DNA of 64,000 bases from Pseudomonadota bacterium (GTDB lineage Bacteria; Pseudomonadota; Gammaproteobacteria; Xanthomonadales; SZUA-38). Below are positions 34,853-44,308 of this stretch, in pieces. The translations under genes were made by a program, and so were the position numbers. Each line of letters starts with the position of its first letter. Position 1 is the first letter of the stretch. The DNA lies in contig JBCCCR010000005.1 in NCBI GenBank assembly GCA_039033415.1, forward strand, positions 62,001 to 126,000. Reading direction: 5' to 3'. A model generated the notes under the pieces. That model saw only the letters and a list, made by a program, of their open reading frames with translations, did not search any database and was not told where the DNA came from.

Positions 34853-37096
34853 CTAAGCGTCAGAGTCCTGCCAGGCCTTGAGCTGCTGAAGAAGACGGTG
34901 CTGGACCATGCCGCTGCGCTCAAAGTGTGCAACCGCGTCAGCAAGCGGCGCGGTGGGATCCTCCGCGCTGCGGTCGACCTGGTAGCGGGCATAGGCCAAC
35001 GCCGCACGGTAGTAAGGTATGAACGGTTGCTGCCTCGCCTGCTGATCTTCGACGCAGACCGCATAGGCGGCGACCACCGCGGGCCAGTTCTGCTCATGAA
35101 TCATCAGGTCGCCGAGCTGACGGTACGCCGGCAGCCGCGCCGGGTCGTCCGCGGGTAACTCAAGCAGCATCGCTCGGAGCGCGTCAATCGCCGCCTCGGC
35201 CTCGCCGAGATGGTAGCGGCTACCCCAATCGGCAACGCGCATAATCTTCAGGCGGGAGTGGTCGGCTGGCAGACTGCCAGCCAGCAGATTCCTGGCCTCG
35301 CCGAACGTTGTCACGGCCTCCTGATGCCGATTCGCCCACCCCAGAACGTGCCCCAGGCCCTGCAGCACAAACCCCATGCGGACCGACTGACCGTCGCCGG
35401 CGGCTTCCAGGATCGCCGCCGCCTTCCCCTCGTTTTCGATGGCGGCCTCGTAGTCTCCGACATTGGAAAAAGCGGTAGCGACGTTATGGTAATCCACCGC
35501 CAGCCTGATGCTCTCAGGCCCGTAAACCTTCTCGCGCTGCGCGAGCACCTGCTGATGCGCCCTAAGACCACCCTGCATATCTCCGCGGCGCCCGGCCAGC
35601 GTCGCGAGGCGGTTGTAGTTTACGAGCTTCCGCGCCGCAGCTTCGGTCTCCGGCAGCTTGTCCAGCTCCTGCAGTGAGCGCCGCACCGCCTCCTCGGCCC
35701 CATCAAAGTCCTCCCGATCCATCAGCAGCCCGGAGAGCACGGACCAGCTGTAGCTGAGGTCTTTCGGACTCGCGTTTTCCAGCTGCAGCATCAGGTCATG
35801 CCCCTGCCGGGCAATGCCGAAGGCCTGTTCGGTGCGTCCGAGCTGCCATAGCCCCTCGGCCGCCACCAGGCTCATGTCGGCAAGCCCGGCCGGATAATCC
35901 TGCAGCCGCTCTGACGCCAGCTCGGCCAGGCGAGTGTAGGCCGCCTCGATGACGGCCGGGCCCGACTGATCGTTGGGTGACGTTGTTCGGATCGCATCCA
36001 CAACCAGATCCTTGACGCGCTCGGTGCGCTCGCGGCTCTGTTCGGCGGAACGATAGGCCAGCGTTGCGGCCACAACACCCGCCGCCAGGGAACCGATTAC
36101 CACGGCTGTCGCCAGGCGTATGAGCATACGCGGCCGCGCCGTGGCAATTGCCCTGAGCTGTTCCACCACCTCTGATGCGTCGGGACGCTCGTCAGGATCG
36201 GCGGAAAGCATCCGCCGCAGCAGCCGCCGCCAGCGCCGGGCAACAGATTCGAAACTTACCGTGGCTCCACCCCGGTGTAGCGCGTCAAGCGATTCAAAAG
36301 ACTCTGCTTCAACCGGAAACCGACTCAGCAGCGCAAAATAAAGCGTGGCGCCCAGGCCGTAGATGTCGGTGGCAGCCGTCGCGGGACCGCCGGTGAACTG
36401 CTCCGGCGCCATTACCAGCGGCGAGCCGGCGCTGGACGTTTGCTGTTCCAATCCCTGAGCAGCCCCGAAGTCCATCAACACCGGCGTCCCGTCGGTCTGA
36501 ATCATGATATTGGCAGGCTTGATGTCGCCATGCACCATGCCGCGGCGGTGGATCAACGTGAGCGCGTCTCCCAGCCCCAGCGCCATCTCCACCGCCCGCT
36601 TCGGGCTCAGATGACACTGATCGTCGATGACCTGCTGCAGCGTGCTGCCCTCGAGCAGGTCTGACCAGATGCCGGTACGGCCATCTGCGCTGTCGGCCCC
36701 GTGCACCGCCAGGATGTTGACGTGGCGCACCCGGGCCATCTGCTGTGCCTCGGCGATCAGCTGACGGTCGCGGCTTTCGCTGACGCGGCCGTCGCGGATC
36801 AGCTTCAGGGCCACGCGCCGGCGCAGCACGGTGTCCCAGGCCTGATAAACCGTGCCGAACCCTCCCTGCCCCAGCTCTCGTTCGACCCGCAGGTGGCGCC
36901 ACTCAAAAAGACAGGGGGCCTCGGATTCCGGCATCGCCAATGCGGCTCGATGTGCATTAGCGATCCGGCCCAGGCCGGCCAGGTTGCTGCTGACTCGGTC
37001 GGTATCATCGACGCCCTCCGGCAGGGACTCGCCGGCTGTGGCGCCAGCCGCCGAGTCAGCGATACGCGCCGCCAGCGCCTCCTGTTCAGGCGTCAT
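34853..37096 (-). CDS. Serine/threonine protein kinase with TPR sensor region
   Basis: 747 residues. A cytoplasmic kinase domain (about 66-320) has the glycine loop GQGGFG (76-81), Lys98, the catalytic loop HGDIKPAN (189-196) and DFGAA (209-213). A single membrane helix (325-348) and a C-terminal TPR-rich region (to 747) follow. The catalytic loop has HGD where most have HRD. The gene overlaps the end of an ECF-type sigma factor gene by 11 bases, an arrangement typical for ECF/kinase pairs where kinase activity tunes the sigma factor. Confidence 0.9.
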   Translation of the reverse strand: MTPEQEALAARIADSAAGATAGESLPEGVDDTDRVSSNLAGLGRIANAHRAALAMPESEAPCLFEWRHLRVERELGQGGFGTVYQAWDTVLRRRVALKLIRDGRVSESRDRQLIAEAQQMARVRHVNILAVHGADSADGRTGIWSDLLEGSTLQQVIDDQCHLSPKRAVEMALGLGDALTLIHRRGMVHGDIKPANIMIQTDGTPVLMDFGAAQGLEQQTSSAGSPLVMAPEQFTGGPATAATDIYGLGATLYFALLSRFPVEAESFESLDALHRGGATVSFESVARRWRRLLRRMLSADPDERPDASEVVEQLRAIATARPRMLIRLATAVVIGSLAAGVVAATLAYRSAEQSRERTERVKDLVVDAIRTTSPNDQSGPAVIEAAYTRLAELASERLQDYPAGLADMSLVAAEGLWQLGRTEQAFGIARQGHDLMLQLENASPKDLSYSWSVLSGLLMDREDFDGAEEAVRRSLQELDKLPETEAAARKLVNYNRLATLAGRRGDMQGGLRAHQQVLAQREKVYGPESIRLAVDYHNVATAFSNVGDYEAAIENEGKAAAILEAAGDGQSVRMGFVLQGLGHVLGWANRHQEAVTTFGEARNLLAGSLPADHSRLKIMRVADWGSRYHLGEAEAAIDALRAMLLELPADDPARLPAYRQLGDLMIHEQNWPAVVAAYAVCVEDQQARQQPFIPYYRAALAYARYQVDRSAEDPTAPLADAVAHFERSGMVQHRLLQQLKAWQDSDA

Positions 37097-37670
37097 CGTC
37101 GGCGGGACCGGTCGGCATGTTCTCCGCGAGTTCGGCCAGCGCCCGCACGATCATCATACGCGTCGAGTTGGCTGAGGAACGCTCAAGCTCCCGGGCGATT
37201 TCCTCGTACGTCATCCCAAACTCGATGCGCATGATGATAGCCACCCGCTTTTCCTCCGGCAGCTTGGAGAGCGCGTCTTCATAGGCGGACATCAGCTCCC
37301 CGCCCACGGCGTTTTCCACCACCGAAACCTCGCTGGCGATCCGCTCCTCGGTGAGCGGCAGCTGGTTGGGTCGACGGGTGAGGCGCCGGATTTCATCGCG
37401 TAATACGTTCATCAAGATGGCCCGCAGATAGGCCAGAAAAGCGCCCGGCTTCTCCGCTTCAAAACTGTCCAGCTTGTTTAACGCTCGCATGAACGTGACC
37501 TGCACAAGATCGTCGGTTTCCGACAGATCTCGAACGTATGCCGGCAGCCGGCCGTGGGCCCACTGGCGCATTAATGGCAGATAGCGCTCGACCAGACGAT
37601 CGCGCGCGGCGCTATCGCCGTCTCGATAAAGGCGGATCAGCTGGGTCGTATTGGAAAGCGCTTCAGCCAA
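37086..37670 (-). CDS. ECF-type RNA polymerase sigma factor paired with a kinase
   Basis: 194 residues. Region 2 includes TDDLVQVTFMRALNKLDSFE and region 4 includes LPEEKRVAIIMRIEFGMTYEEIA, the DNA-reading helix. No anti-sigma gene is present; the downstream kinase (11-base overlap) is the probable partner. Such kinase-associated ECF sigmas are activated by phosphorylation. Starts at ATG 37670. Confidence 0.88.
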   Translation of the reverse strand: MAEALSNTTQLIRLYRDGDSAARDRLVERYLPLMRQWAHGRLPAYVRDLSETDDLVQVTFMRALNKLDSFEAEKPGAFLAYLRAILMNVLRDEIRRLTRRPNQLPLTEERIASEVSVVENAVGGELMSAYEDALSKLPEEKRVAIIMRIEFGMTYEEIARELERSSANSTRMMIVRALAELAENMPTGPADDDA

Positions 37671-37819
37671 ACGTCGGGCCGAAGAGGTGGGCGGCGGCCA
37701 TGCTGCCCGGGGATAAATCGATCACTGGCTTGCGGCTTCCCTGCGGGTTTGAAGCTCACATTCTAGCGACTCGCAGTAGGAATTCGACCGAGCCCGAGTC
37801 CACCGCAGATCTGAATTGA

Positions 37820-37880
37820 TGGGGTCAGAGTAAAGGGACAGAGTAAACGCGGTTTACTCTGTCCCTTTACTCTGACCCCA
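37820..37880. repeat. 29-bp perfect hairpin, REP-like
   Basis: A perfect inverted repeat with 29-base arms (37820-37848 and 37852-37880) and a GCG loop. The sequence of each arm contains GGGGTCAGAG, as in repeats found with REP-associated tyrosine transposases. It lies alone in the 300-base gap between the sigma factor and cysK, where I see no gene. No T-run follows. A partial relation to the GGGGTCAGG repeats at 45.2, 45.8 and 63.7 kb is likely. Confidence 0.8.
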
Positions 37881-37970
37881 AAGAACATGGCCAGTGTCTC
37901 CATGACCCGGAAGAACGCCCCGGTCGCAATAGCGGCCGGGGCGATGACGGATTGGGTCCGTCGAGAGGAA

Positions 37971-38924
37971 CTACAGCTCAGCCAGCCACTCGTCGTCCGA
38001 CTCTTCCGTGATGCCTTCGAACAGCGGCGTCGTCATATAGCGTTCGCCGGTGTCCGGCAGCATTACCAGGATGGTGTCGCCGGCGCTGGCTTTCTCGGCG
38101 ACCTGTAGGCCGGCAGCGAGCGTGGCGCCACCGGAGATACCGGTAAAGATGCCCTCGTGCGTCGACAGGTGACGTGAGGCCGCGATGGACTCCTCGTCGG
38201 TGACCAGCACCATATCGTCGTACACCTCGCGGTTGAGCACCCCGGGAATGAAATCCGGCGTCCAGCCCTGAATCTTGTGTGGCGCCCAGTCGTTGCCGGA
38301 CAGCAGCGCGGCACCCGCCGGCTCGGTAGCCACAATCTTAACCTCGGGTCGCGCCAGCTTGATCATCTCTCCGGCGCCGGTCATGGTGCCGCCGGTACCC
38401 CAGCCGGTCACCCAGTAGTCCAGCTGGCGGTTGGCGAAGTCGCGCAGGATTTCCGGGCCGGTGGTGTTGCGGTGGTAAGCGGGGTTCGCCGGGTTTTCGA
38501 ACTGGCTCGCCCAGAACCAGCCGTGCGTCTCCGCCAGCTCTTTCGCGCGCTTGACCATGCCCGTACCGCGTTCAGCGGCGGGCGTCAGAATCACTTTTGC
38601 CCCCAGGGCTTTCATGATCTTGCGCCGCTCGATGGAAAATGTTTCGACCATGGTGGCCACAAACGGATACCCTTTGGCAGCGCAAACCATCGCCAGCGCA
38701 ATACCGGTGTTTCCGGAGGTGGCCTCTACAACGGTCTGGCCGGGTTTCAGCGCGCCGCGCTTCTCCGCGTCTTCGATGATGGCGTAGGCGAGTCGGTCTT
38801 TCACCGAGCTCAGCGGATTAAACGCCTCACACTTCACAAAGATGTCCACATTATCCGGGCCGGTGCGCGTGAGTTTGACCACCGGCGTGTTGCCAATGGT
38901 GTCCAGAATCGAGTCGTAAATCAT
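37971..38924 (-). CDS. cysK: Cysteine synthase A (O-acetylserine sulfhydrylase)
   Basis: 317 residues. Fold type II PLP enzyme: PLP lysine is Lys42 in PLSSVKDR, substrate loop TSGNTG (69-74), phosphate loop GTGGT and ISGGATLAAG. It joins sulfide and O-acetylserine to cysteine. It ends with DEWLAEL; the C-terminal tail is shorter than in E. coli. CysG and CysB follow, so the region is a sulfur-assimilation block. Confidence 0.96.
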   Translation of the reverse strand: MIYDSILDTIGNTPVVKLTRTGPDNVDIFVKCEAFNPLSSVKDRLAYAIIEDAEKRGALKPGQTVVEATSGNTGIALAMVCAAKGYPFVATMVETFSIERRKIMKALGAKVILTPAAERGTGMVKRAKELAETHGWFWASQFENPANPAYHRNTTGPEILRDFANRQLDYWVTGWGTGGTMTGAGEMIKLARPEVKIVATEPAGAALLSGNDWAPHKIQGWTPDFIPGVLNREVYDDMVLVTDEESIAASRHLSTHEGIFTGISGGATLAAGLQVAEKASAGDTILVMLPDTGERYMTTPLFEGITEESDDEWLAEL

Positions 38925-39084
38925 GTTGTTTCCTTCACTATTCTTGTTGAAAGCTGCCCTGGCCGGAGCCGGTTTGCCGTCGCTGCCGCTGAACGGACCT
39001 GACCGAGCAATCCTTATGCCGCTTGACCCCTAGGGCTCACACAACAGCCAGTGGACCTATTCGATTTCTTGTCTGAGCAGCCCA

Positions 39085-40482
39085 CTACGCTGCTTTGTGG
39101 CCCACAGACGCCAGGGCTGGTGCAAATGTCTCAGTGACCTTCGATTCTGGCATCTTTTGCAACACCTGACCCAGGATCAGCAGCGCTGGCGACTGGACGT
39201 CGAAACGCTCCGCCGCCTGATCCACGGTTTCCAGCGTCGACCGAATCACCCGCTGCCCTTTTCGAGAGCCATTTTCAATGAGTGCTGCCGGAGTCTCCAG
39301 CGCTTTGCCATCGGCAATGAGGCGCTCTTTGAGAATCGCCAGCTGCCGGATCGGCATATAAAACACCAGCGTTTGGCCGTCGTGCGCCATCCCGCGCGTA
39401 TCCAGGCATTCTAGCTGCTTCTGACAATGGGCCGTCGCCAGGACGACCGAGTGCGCCAGTTCTCGGTGAGTGAGACTGATCCCAGCGGCAGCGGCACAGC
39501 CGGCGGCTGCCGTGACCCCCGGAACCAGCTCGACAGAAATGTCCGCTTCGTGCGCAGCATCCAGCTCCTCTCCCGCGCGGGCGAAGAGCGTGGGATCACC
39601 GCCTTTGAGCCGGCAAACGACCTTGCCCGCCTTCGCGTGGCTGACGATCAGTTGATTGATCTGCGCCTGACTGAAGGAGTGGTGGCCCGCCTGCTTGCCA
39701 ACATTGATGAATTCTGCGTCGCGCCGGGCTCGCTCCAGGATGCCCGGACCCACCAGCCGGTCGTAAATGACCACGTCCGCCTGCTGCAGAACCTGAGCGG
39801 CCTTGAGCGTCAGCAGGTCCGGATCACCAGGACCCGCTCCCACCAGCCAGATCCGCCCGTTATCGGTTTCCGCCTGCTGCAGCTCTTCATCGATCACCTG
39901 TTCGGGATCAGCGTCACCCTGTAAACCACGCGTCACGATCCGCTCCCAGACGTGCCGTCGCGGCAGAAGGTCCGGAATCTGCGCGGCGATCCGATCGCGT
40001 GCCCGGCGCGCTGCCAGCGCCAGTTCGCCGAGCCGGTCGGGCAGCAGGTTTTCCAGCCAGGCACGCACGCGCCGCGCCAGCACGGGCATGGCACCACCAG
40101 AGCTGATCGCCACCACCAGCGGCGAGCGATCGACGATCGCCGGGGAGATGTAGTTACAGAGCGCCGGTTGGTCAACAACGTTCACCAGCAGGCCGCGCTC
40201 GCTAGCGACCTTAGCCACCTGAGCGTTGACGGAGTCGTCGTCGGTGGCAGCGATCACCAGCGCCACGTCCTCCAGGTGGTCCGGGACAAAGCGCTCCGCG
40301 AACCAGGCCAGCTCGTGGCGGTCGACGCGCTCCTGAAGCTCCTCACAGAGCTCCGGCGAGACCACCGTGATGCGGTCCGCGGCCCTCGCCAGCAGACGGA
40401 TTTTGCGGGCGGCAATCTCACCCCCACCCACGACCAGGCACTTGCGCCCCTTGAGGTCGGCAAAAATTGGCAGGTATTCCAT
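39085..40482 (-). CDS. cysG: Siroheme synthase (uroporphyrinogen methylase/dehydrogenase/ferrochelatase)
   Basis: 465 residues. The N-terminal half (about 1-215) is the NAD-dependent dehydrogenase/ferrochelatase with VVGGGEIAARKIRLLARA and ISSGGAMPVLARR. The C-terminal half (about 216-465) is the SAM methylase with VGAGPGDPDLLTLKAAQVL and GDPTLFARAGEE. It makes siroheme for sulfite and nitrite reductases. It is divergent from cysB, which probably controls it. Confidence 0.96.
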   Translation of the reverse strand: MEYLPIFADLKGRKCLVVGGGEIAARKIRLLARAADRITVVSPELCEELQERVDRHELAWFAERFVPDHLEDVALVIAATDDDSVNAQVAKVASERGLLVNVVDQPALCNYISPAIVDRSPLVVAISSGGAMPVLARRVRAWLENLLPDRLGELALAARRARDRIAAQIPDLLPRRHVWERIVTRGLQGDADPEQVIDEELQQAETDNGRIWLVGAGPGDPDLLTLKAAQVLQQADVVIYDRLVGPGILERARRDAEFINVGKQAGHHSFSQAQINQLIVSHAKAGKVVCRLKGGDPTLFARAGEELDAAHEADISVELVPGVTAAAGCAAAAGISLTHRELAHSVVLATAHCQKQLECLDTRGMAHDGQTLVFYMPIRQLAILKERLIADGKALETPAALIENGSRKGQRVIRSTLETVDQAAERFDVQSPALLILGQVLQKMPESKVTETFAPALASVGHKAA

Positions 40483-40630
40483 GGAAGTTTTCGGGCGATA
40501 TGACGGTCCTACACCATAGGCGGGACAATCACCGGTTGGGAAATAATCTTTTCCCCCGCGCTTTAGACGATTTGGTTATATTGGACCAGCGGAACTTGCG
40601 CCGGAATTCCTCCCGCCGTTAACTGCGCTT

Positions 40631-41653
40631 ATGAAGCTTCGACAACTCGAATACCTCCTGGCCATCGTCGACAACGGTTTGAATATCACCGCTGCCGCCG
40701 AGCGGCTCTACACCTCACAACCGGGGGTCAGCAAACAGATCCGCTTGCTGGAAGACGAGCTGGGCTTCACGCTGTTCGCCCGCAAGGGCAAAGCGCTCGG
40801 GTCGCTGACTGCCGAGGGCAGCCAGGTGGTGGATCGGGCCCGCCGGGTGCTGCAGGAGGTGCAGCACATCCGGTCGCTGTCGGACGAGATCTATCACCAG
40901 AAGCGCGGCGCACTGCATATCGGCACGACCCACACCCAGGCCCGCTACGTGCTGCCAGAGGTGATCAACGCGTTCCGCCAGCAGTATCCGAATGTGTCGC
41001 TCAATCTGCATCAGGGCACCAGTGAACAGATCGCGGACATGGTCACCGAAAAGCAGGTGGACTTCGCTATCGCCACCGGCGCCCATTCGCTCTTCCCTTC
41101 GCTCGTGATGCTGCCCTGCTACCGGTGGGATCGGTCGATCATCGTGCCGACCGACCACGAGCTTGCGCAGGACGACGAACCACTGACGCTCGAACGGCTG
41201 GCGCAGTTTCCGCTGGTGACCTACGTCTTCAGCTTTAGCGGTGAATCGTCGCTCAAGCGGGCCTTCACGGATCGAGGGCTGGTGCCCGAGGTGGTGTTCA
41301 CGGCACGCGACGCCGATGTGATCAAGACTTACGTGAAGATGGGCATGGGCGTGGGCATCATCGCCTCGATGGCACAAGACTGCGAAGAGAGCGGCCTAAA
41401 GGCGCTGGAGATTCCCGGACTGTTCCCACGCTCCACGACCTGGATCGGGTTCCGCCGCGATACGGTGCTGACCAAGTTTATGTACGACTTTATCGAAGGG
41501 TTTGCGCCGCACCTCGATCAGGACCGAGTTCGGGAAGCAGTTCAGCTTCCGGAGCAGACCGACATTGAATCGCTGTTCGAGGGCACTACGTTACCACTTA
41601 AGGGGCGCTGCGCCGAGGACGTGGCGGAAGCGGAGTACGCCGCCACGCAGTAA
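40631..41653 (+). CDS. cysB: LysR-family regulator CysB
   Basis: 340 residues. Winged helix 1-60 (MKLRQLEYLLAIV, AERLYTSQPGVSKQIRLLE) and the CysB-type ligand domain, where IGTTHTQARYVLPEV and DFAIATGAHSLFPSLVMLPC are almost as in E. coli, as are VFTARDADVIKTYVKMGMG. It activates cysteine genes with N-acetylserine. The 148 bases up to cysG contain AT-rich sequence (GATTTGGTTATATTGGACC) suited to a divergent promoter. The tRNA-Val gene follows. Confidence 0.95.
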   Translation: MKLRQLEYLLAIVDNGLNITAAAERLYTSQPGVSKQIRLLEDELGFTLFARKGKALGSLTAEGSQVVDRARRVLQEVQHIRSLSDEIYHQKRGALHIGTTHTQARYVLPEVINAFRQQYPNVSLNLHQGTSEQIADMVTEKQVDFAIATGAHSLFPSLVMLPCYRWDRSIIVPTDHELAQDDEPLTLERLAQFPLVTYVFSFSGESSLKRAFTDRGLVPEVVFTARDADVIKTYVKMGMGVGIIASMAQDCEESGLKALEIPGLFPRSTTWIGFRRDTVLTKFMYDFIEGFAPHLDQDRVREAVQLPEQTDIESLFEGTTLPLKGRCAEDVAEAEYAATQ

Positions 41654-41709
41654 CCATCGCCCGCTGGCGCGGTCTTGGAAAATGTGTATGATGTCGCTCC
41701 CACCTCGGC

Positions 41710-41785
41710 GGGCGATTAGCTCAGTTGGGAGAGCGCTGCAGTCACATTGCAGAGGTCACTGGTTCGAGCCCAGTATCGCCCACCA
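41710..41785 (+). tRNA. tRNA-Val(CAC)
   Basis: 76 bases with encoded CCA. Acceptor GGGCGAT pairs with ATCGCCC, D arm TTAGCTCAGTTGGGAGAG, anticodon stem CTGCA/TGCAG around loop GTCACAT (anticodon CAC, valine GTG codon), and T arm CTGGTTCGAGCCCAG. The 3' part (41741-41785) is copied at 44618-44662 and serves as an attachment site. Confidence 0.97.
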
Positions 41786-42384
41786 ATCAATTCAATCGGA
41801 TAGACAATTCTCTGCTTTGAACAGCCTTCCATACGAAGGGATTTAAGAGGACTTTTCATCCGTCCCTCGGATCATCGTCAGGGTTGGCGACTCAGCTTCG
41901 CTAACAAGTCGATCTGCTGAAATGTTTGTGGCGTGACATGCCCGCTTTTGAACGGACGTGGCACTGAGTCCTGGCCCATTGCATTAGGAATCCCTGGTTT
42001 TTCGGGTAGAAGTGATTGACTCGAATCTCGTTGCTCTCGAAAACGATGTCACTTTCGCTGAAGGTTGCTTGAGCGACAACGCCGCCTGCTAACGATAATC
42101 CGATCAATCAGGCAGGCAGCGTTCGCCGGCCCGCAGGGATAGATGCCCTTTTTTTATCTCAGAAAAGTGAACCGCGCCTAGCAACGAGCGAGATATTGCA
42201 ATTCCAAGTCAGCCGACTGTGATCGAATACACGAAGCTCAAAGACCGCTCGATCTCGCGCAGACGATCTCCTTACCCACGGGAAGAACGGAGCTGGTCAT
42301 TCGTCGATCGATCATAGATTGCGGTAATGCGTCGGCAAACTGCCGACCATTTTCGGTTTCCGGTTCTGCCGGTGGCGGCTATCG
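41786..42384. other. Gene-poor stretch inside the island
   Basis: Six hundred bases without a convincing gene. A minus-strand frame of 68 codons (41901-42107) has a TTG start directly after an in-frame stop, begins like a signal peptide (GLSLAGGVVAQA) and then has no recognisable domain; it may be a gene remnant. No integrase relic was recognised. Confidence 0.5.
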
Positions 42385-43308
42385 CTAGCTCGCTGGCTTG
42401 CGCATCGCTTTGAAGCGATCGAAATTGCGGACCACGCCTTCCCAAGGGTCAGCCTTGTCGAAGTAGTTGCTTTGTTCCTTTTCGATGTAGCTGAGCAGCG
42501 GCCGCGGCGCATCTTGGTAGCTGCGCAGCTTGGCTCCGACGCCGCGCCACATCACAAACCCCGGCTTTCCATCCATCAAGAGCCAAGGTTCCCACGACAA
42601 TACGGACGACCAAAAAAGCGTGTAGTCGGCCTGAGTAAGCTCAGGGTTGGCGAGTTGGTCGACTGTCGATGAGTAGGTCGTCTCGCTGGCAAAACGAAAT
42701 GCGTCACCCGATGATTCACGGGGCCAGGTTTCCCGCGGCAACGGAGACGGAAATTCGCCGCCACCGCCCTCCGTTAGCCAGATCTGATTACCCAGGGATT
42801 GCCAATCCAGGTCATACGGTTTTGCTTCCTGAGTGTCCCCTTCCCCGGATATGGCTGATAGGCCCGCTTCGGTGAACAGCTGCTCGCCACCGCCATACTT
42901 ATAGTGGAATGGCTCCACCGTTTCTCCGGTGAACGGATTGACCATCGTATCGATCGGTTCGCCGCTTTCCAGATCACTGAAGTAGCCAACGTCGAACGAT
43001 TTGCGGCGATAGCTTTGGCCCTTTGGATTCCATTGGTGGCGAGCAAGACCGCCGAAACCACACAGCGCTTCAGGGACTCGGTCAGGCGCCATGCCCCACA
43101 AAGTGCCAGAAAAAGCGACATAGACATTCGACTCCCTGAGGCTCCCCAACAGTTTGATGTAGTTGTTGAGGATTCCGCCGGGTGTCGCCAAATCCAGGCT
43201 CTTAAGGCCTTGCGCATTTGCCGCTGAGTCGATGCCCACGGTCATTGCAAGGCCTAGGCCAGCCCCAGACTGCAACAAAGTGCGGCGCTTCATGGTAGCA
43301 ATTGACAT
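42385..43308 (-). CDS. DUF1838 family protein, Tat-exported
   Basis: 307 residues. Signal with Tat-like MKRRTLLQSGAGLGLAMTVG; the ATG 43308 has GGGAG 6 bases upstream. The domain (FSGTLWGMAPDRVPEALCGF, and YTLFWSSVLSWEPWLLMDG) is DUF1838, a periplasmic family with no known function that is often near TonB-dependent receptors and steroid or aromatic catabolism genes in oligotrophs. It lies within the tRNA-Val island. Confidence 0.82.
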   Translation of the reverse strand: MSIATMKRRTLLQSGAGLGLAMTVGIDSAANAQGLKSLDLATPGGILNNYIKLLGSLRESNVYVAFSGTLWGMAPDRVPEALCGFGGLARHQWNPKGQSYRRKSFDVGYFSDLESGEPIDTMVNPFTGETVEPFHYKYGGGEQLFTEAGLSAISGEGDTQEAKPYDLDWQSLGNQIWLTEGGGGEFPSPLPRETWPRESSGDAFRFASETTYSSTVDQLANPELTQADYTLFWSSVLSWEPWLLMDGKPGFVMWRGVGAKLRSYQDAPRPLLSYIEKEQSNYFDKADPWEGVVRNFDRFKAMRKPAS

Positions 43309-43516
43309 ACGTAGCTCCCGTTGAGCCTAGGTACGGTGTTTCTTCATCGAGTTGTTATGACGCTATGTCATTATAAGTAGGGGACGAAATCGCCTCTAGT
43401 CCAAGCGCCGGACGGTGTCTCGTGTAGCGTTACCGCGACCGCACCCCCCGGAGCGTTTAGGAATGAATACCCGTGTTCAGCCTTGTGCCTATCCTGGCCT
43501 TCGGCCACACCTTGAC

Positions 43517-44308
43517 CTAGAGCAACGCTTCAACTGCTCCTAGCATCGCTTGCCAGTCAGCCTCGAGTGCTTCAAGAGTCTTTCCTGTGACTGCTTCTAA
43601 GTCGGTGCCGTGATAGATCCGAAAATAGGCGTCCAAACCATAATTCTCAATCAGGAACTGCGTAAAGGCGCCTTCCTGAAGATAGGCAAGCTTACGACCG
43701 GTACGGCTTTTGGTTTTGCGCCGCGTCGCTTCGGTTTCGGCTAGCTTCAGGTAGCCACCATGTTCGGAAGCAACTCTGGCAGTCGCAACATAAAGATCCT
43801 CGCCAAAGTCCGGGTAATTGGGCGTGGGCCCAAACCTATGCTGAAGAAAGACAGCCAGACCATCGTCGTAGAATCGATCACGATTTTGGCGATTGAAGCT
43901 GGCGGCTAAGACATGCGTAATTTCGTGAATCAGGCCGATATCTGTGCGCCCATCTTTCACCTCGTTGTAGATATTCAGGATACGAGCTTCCGGCAGGCGA
44001 ATTGTTGCGCCTCGCTGGTAAGGGGTTTGCTGGTCAGGATCGATCAGGATCTCGATCGGCGTATCGTACGGCTCACCCGCATAGGTCTCCGCCTGAGCGA
44101 GAAAGGCTCTGACGACCGCAAACCCAGCTTCAGCCCGCGTCGCCACCATTTCGACTGCCTCGACCGGGATCGCCTTCGTGTAGCGCAAGGTAAGCTCGCC
44201 ATGAGTTTTCGTAAGTTCTAGCCCGCACGCAGCCAAAGGCGTGAGGCTCAGGATCAAGCCGAAAAAAACTAACCGATGCATGTGCATAGTCGACTCCAGA
44301 AATCTCAT
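43517..44308 (-). CDS. Metalloprotease-like lipoprotein (peptidase MA-like)
   Basis: 263 residues. A signal with lipobox (LTPLAAC) predicts a lipoprotein. The gluzincin-like LIHEITHVLA carries HExxH. The third-ligand site of this superfamily (usually EG) reads DDGLAVFL, so an Asp may replace Glu. Fold and activity are inferred. It is in the island next to the DUF1838 gene, same strand, 208 bases apart. Confidence 0.72.
   Translation of the reverse strand: MRFLESTMHMHRLVFFGLILSLTPLAACGLELTKTHGELTLRYTKAIPVEAVEMVATRAEAGFAVVRAFLAQAETYAGEPYDTPIEILIDPDQQTPYQRGATIRLPEARILNIYNEVKDGRTDIGLIHEITHVLAASFNRQNRDRFYDDGLAVFLQHRFGPTPNYPDFGEDLYVATARVASEHGGYLKLAETEATRRKTKSRTGRKLAYLQEGAFTQFLIENYGLDAYFRIYHGTDLEAVTGKTLEALEADWQAMLGAVEALL

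Noticed and set aside
41901-42107. 68-codon frame with signal-peptide-like start in the island
   Set aside because: TTG start directly follows an in-frame stop, and no family is recognised; kept only as possible remnant.
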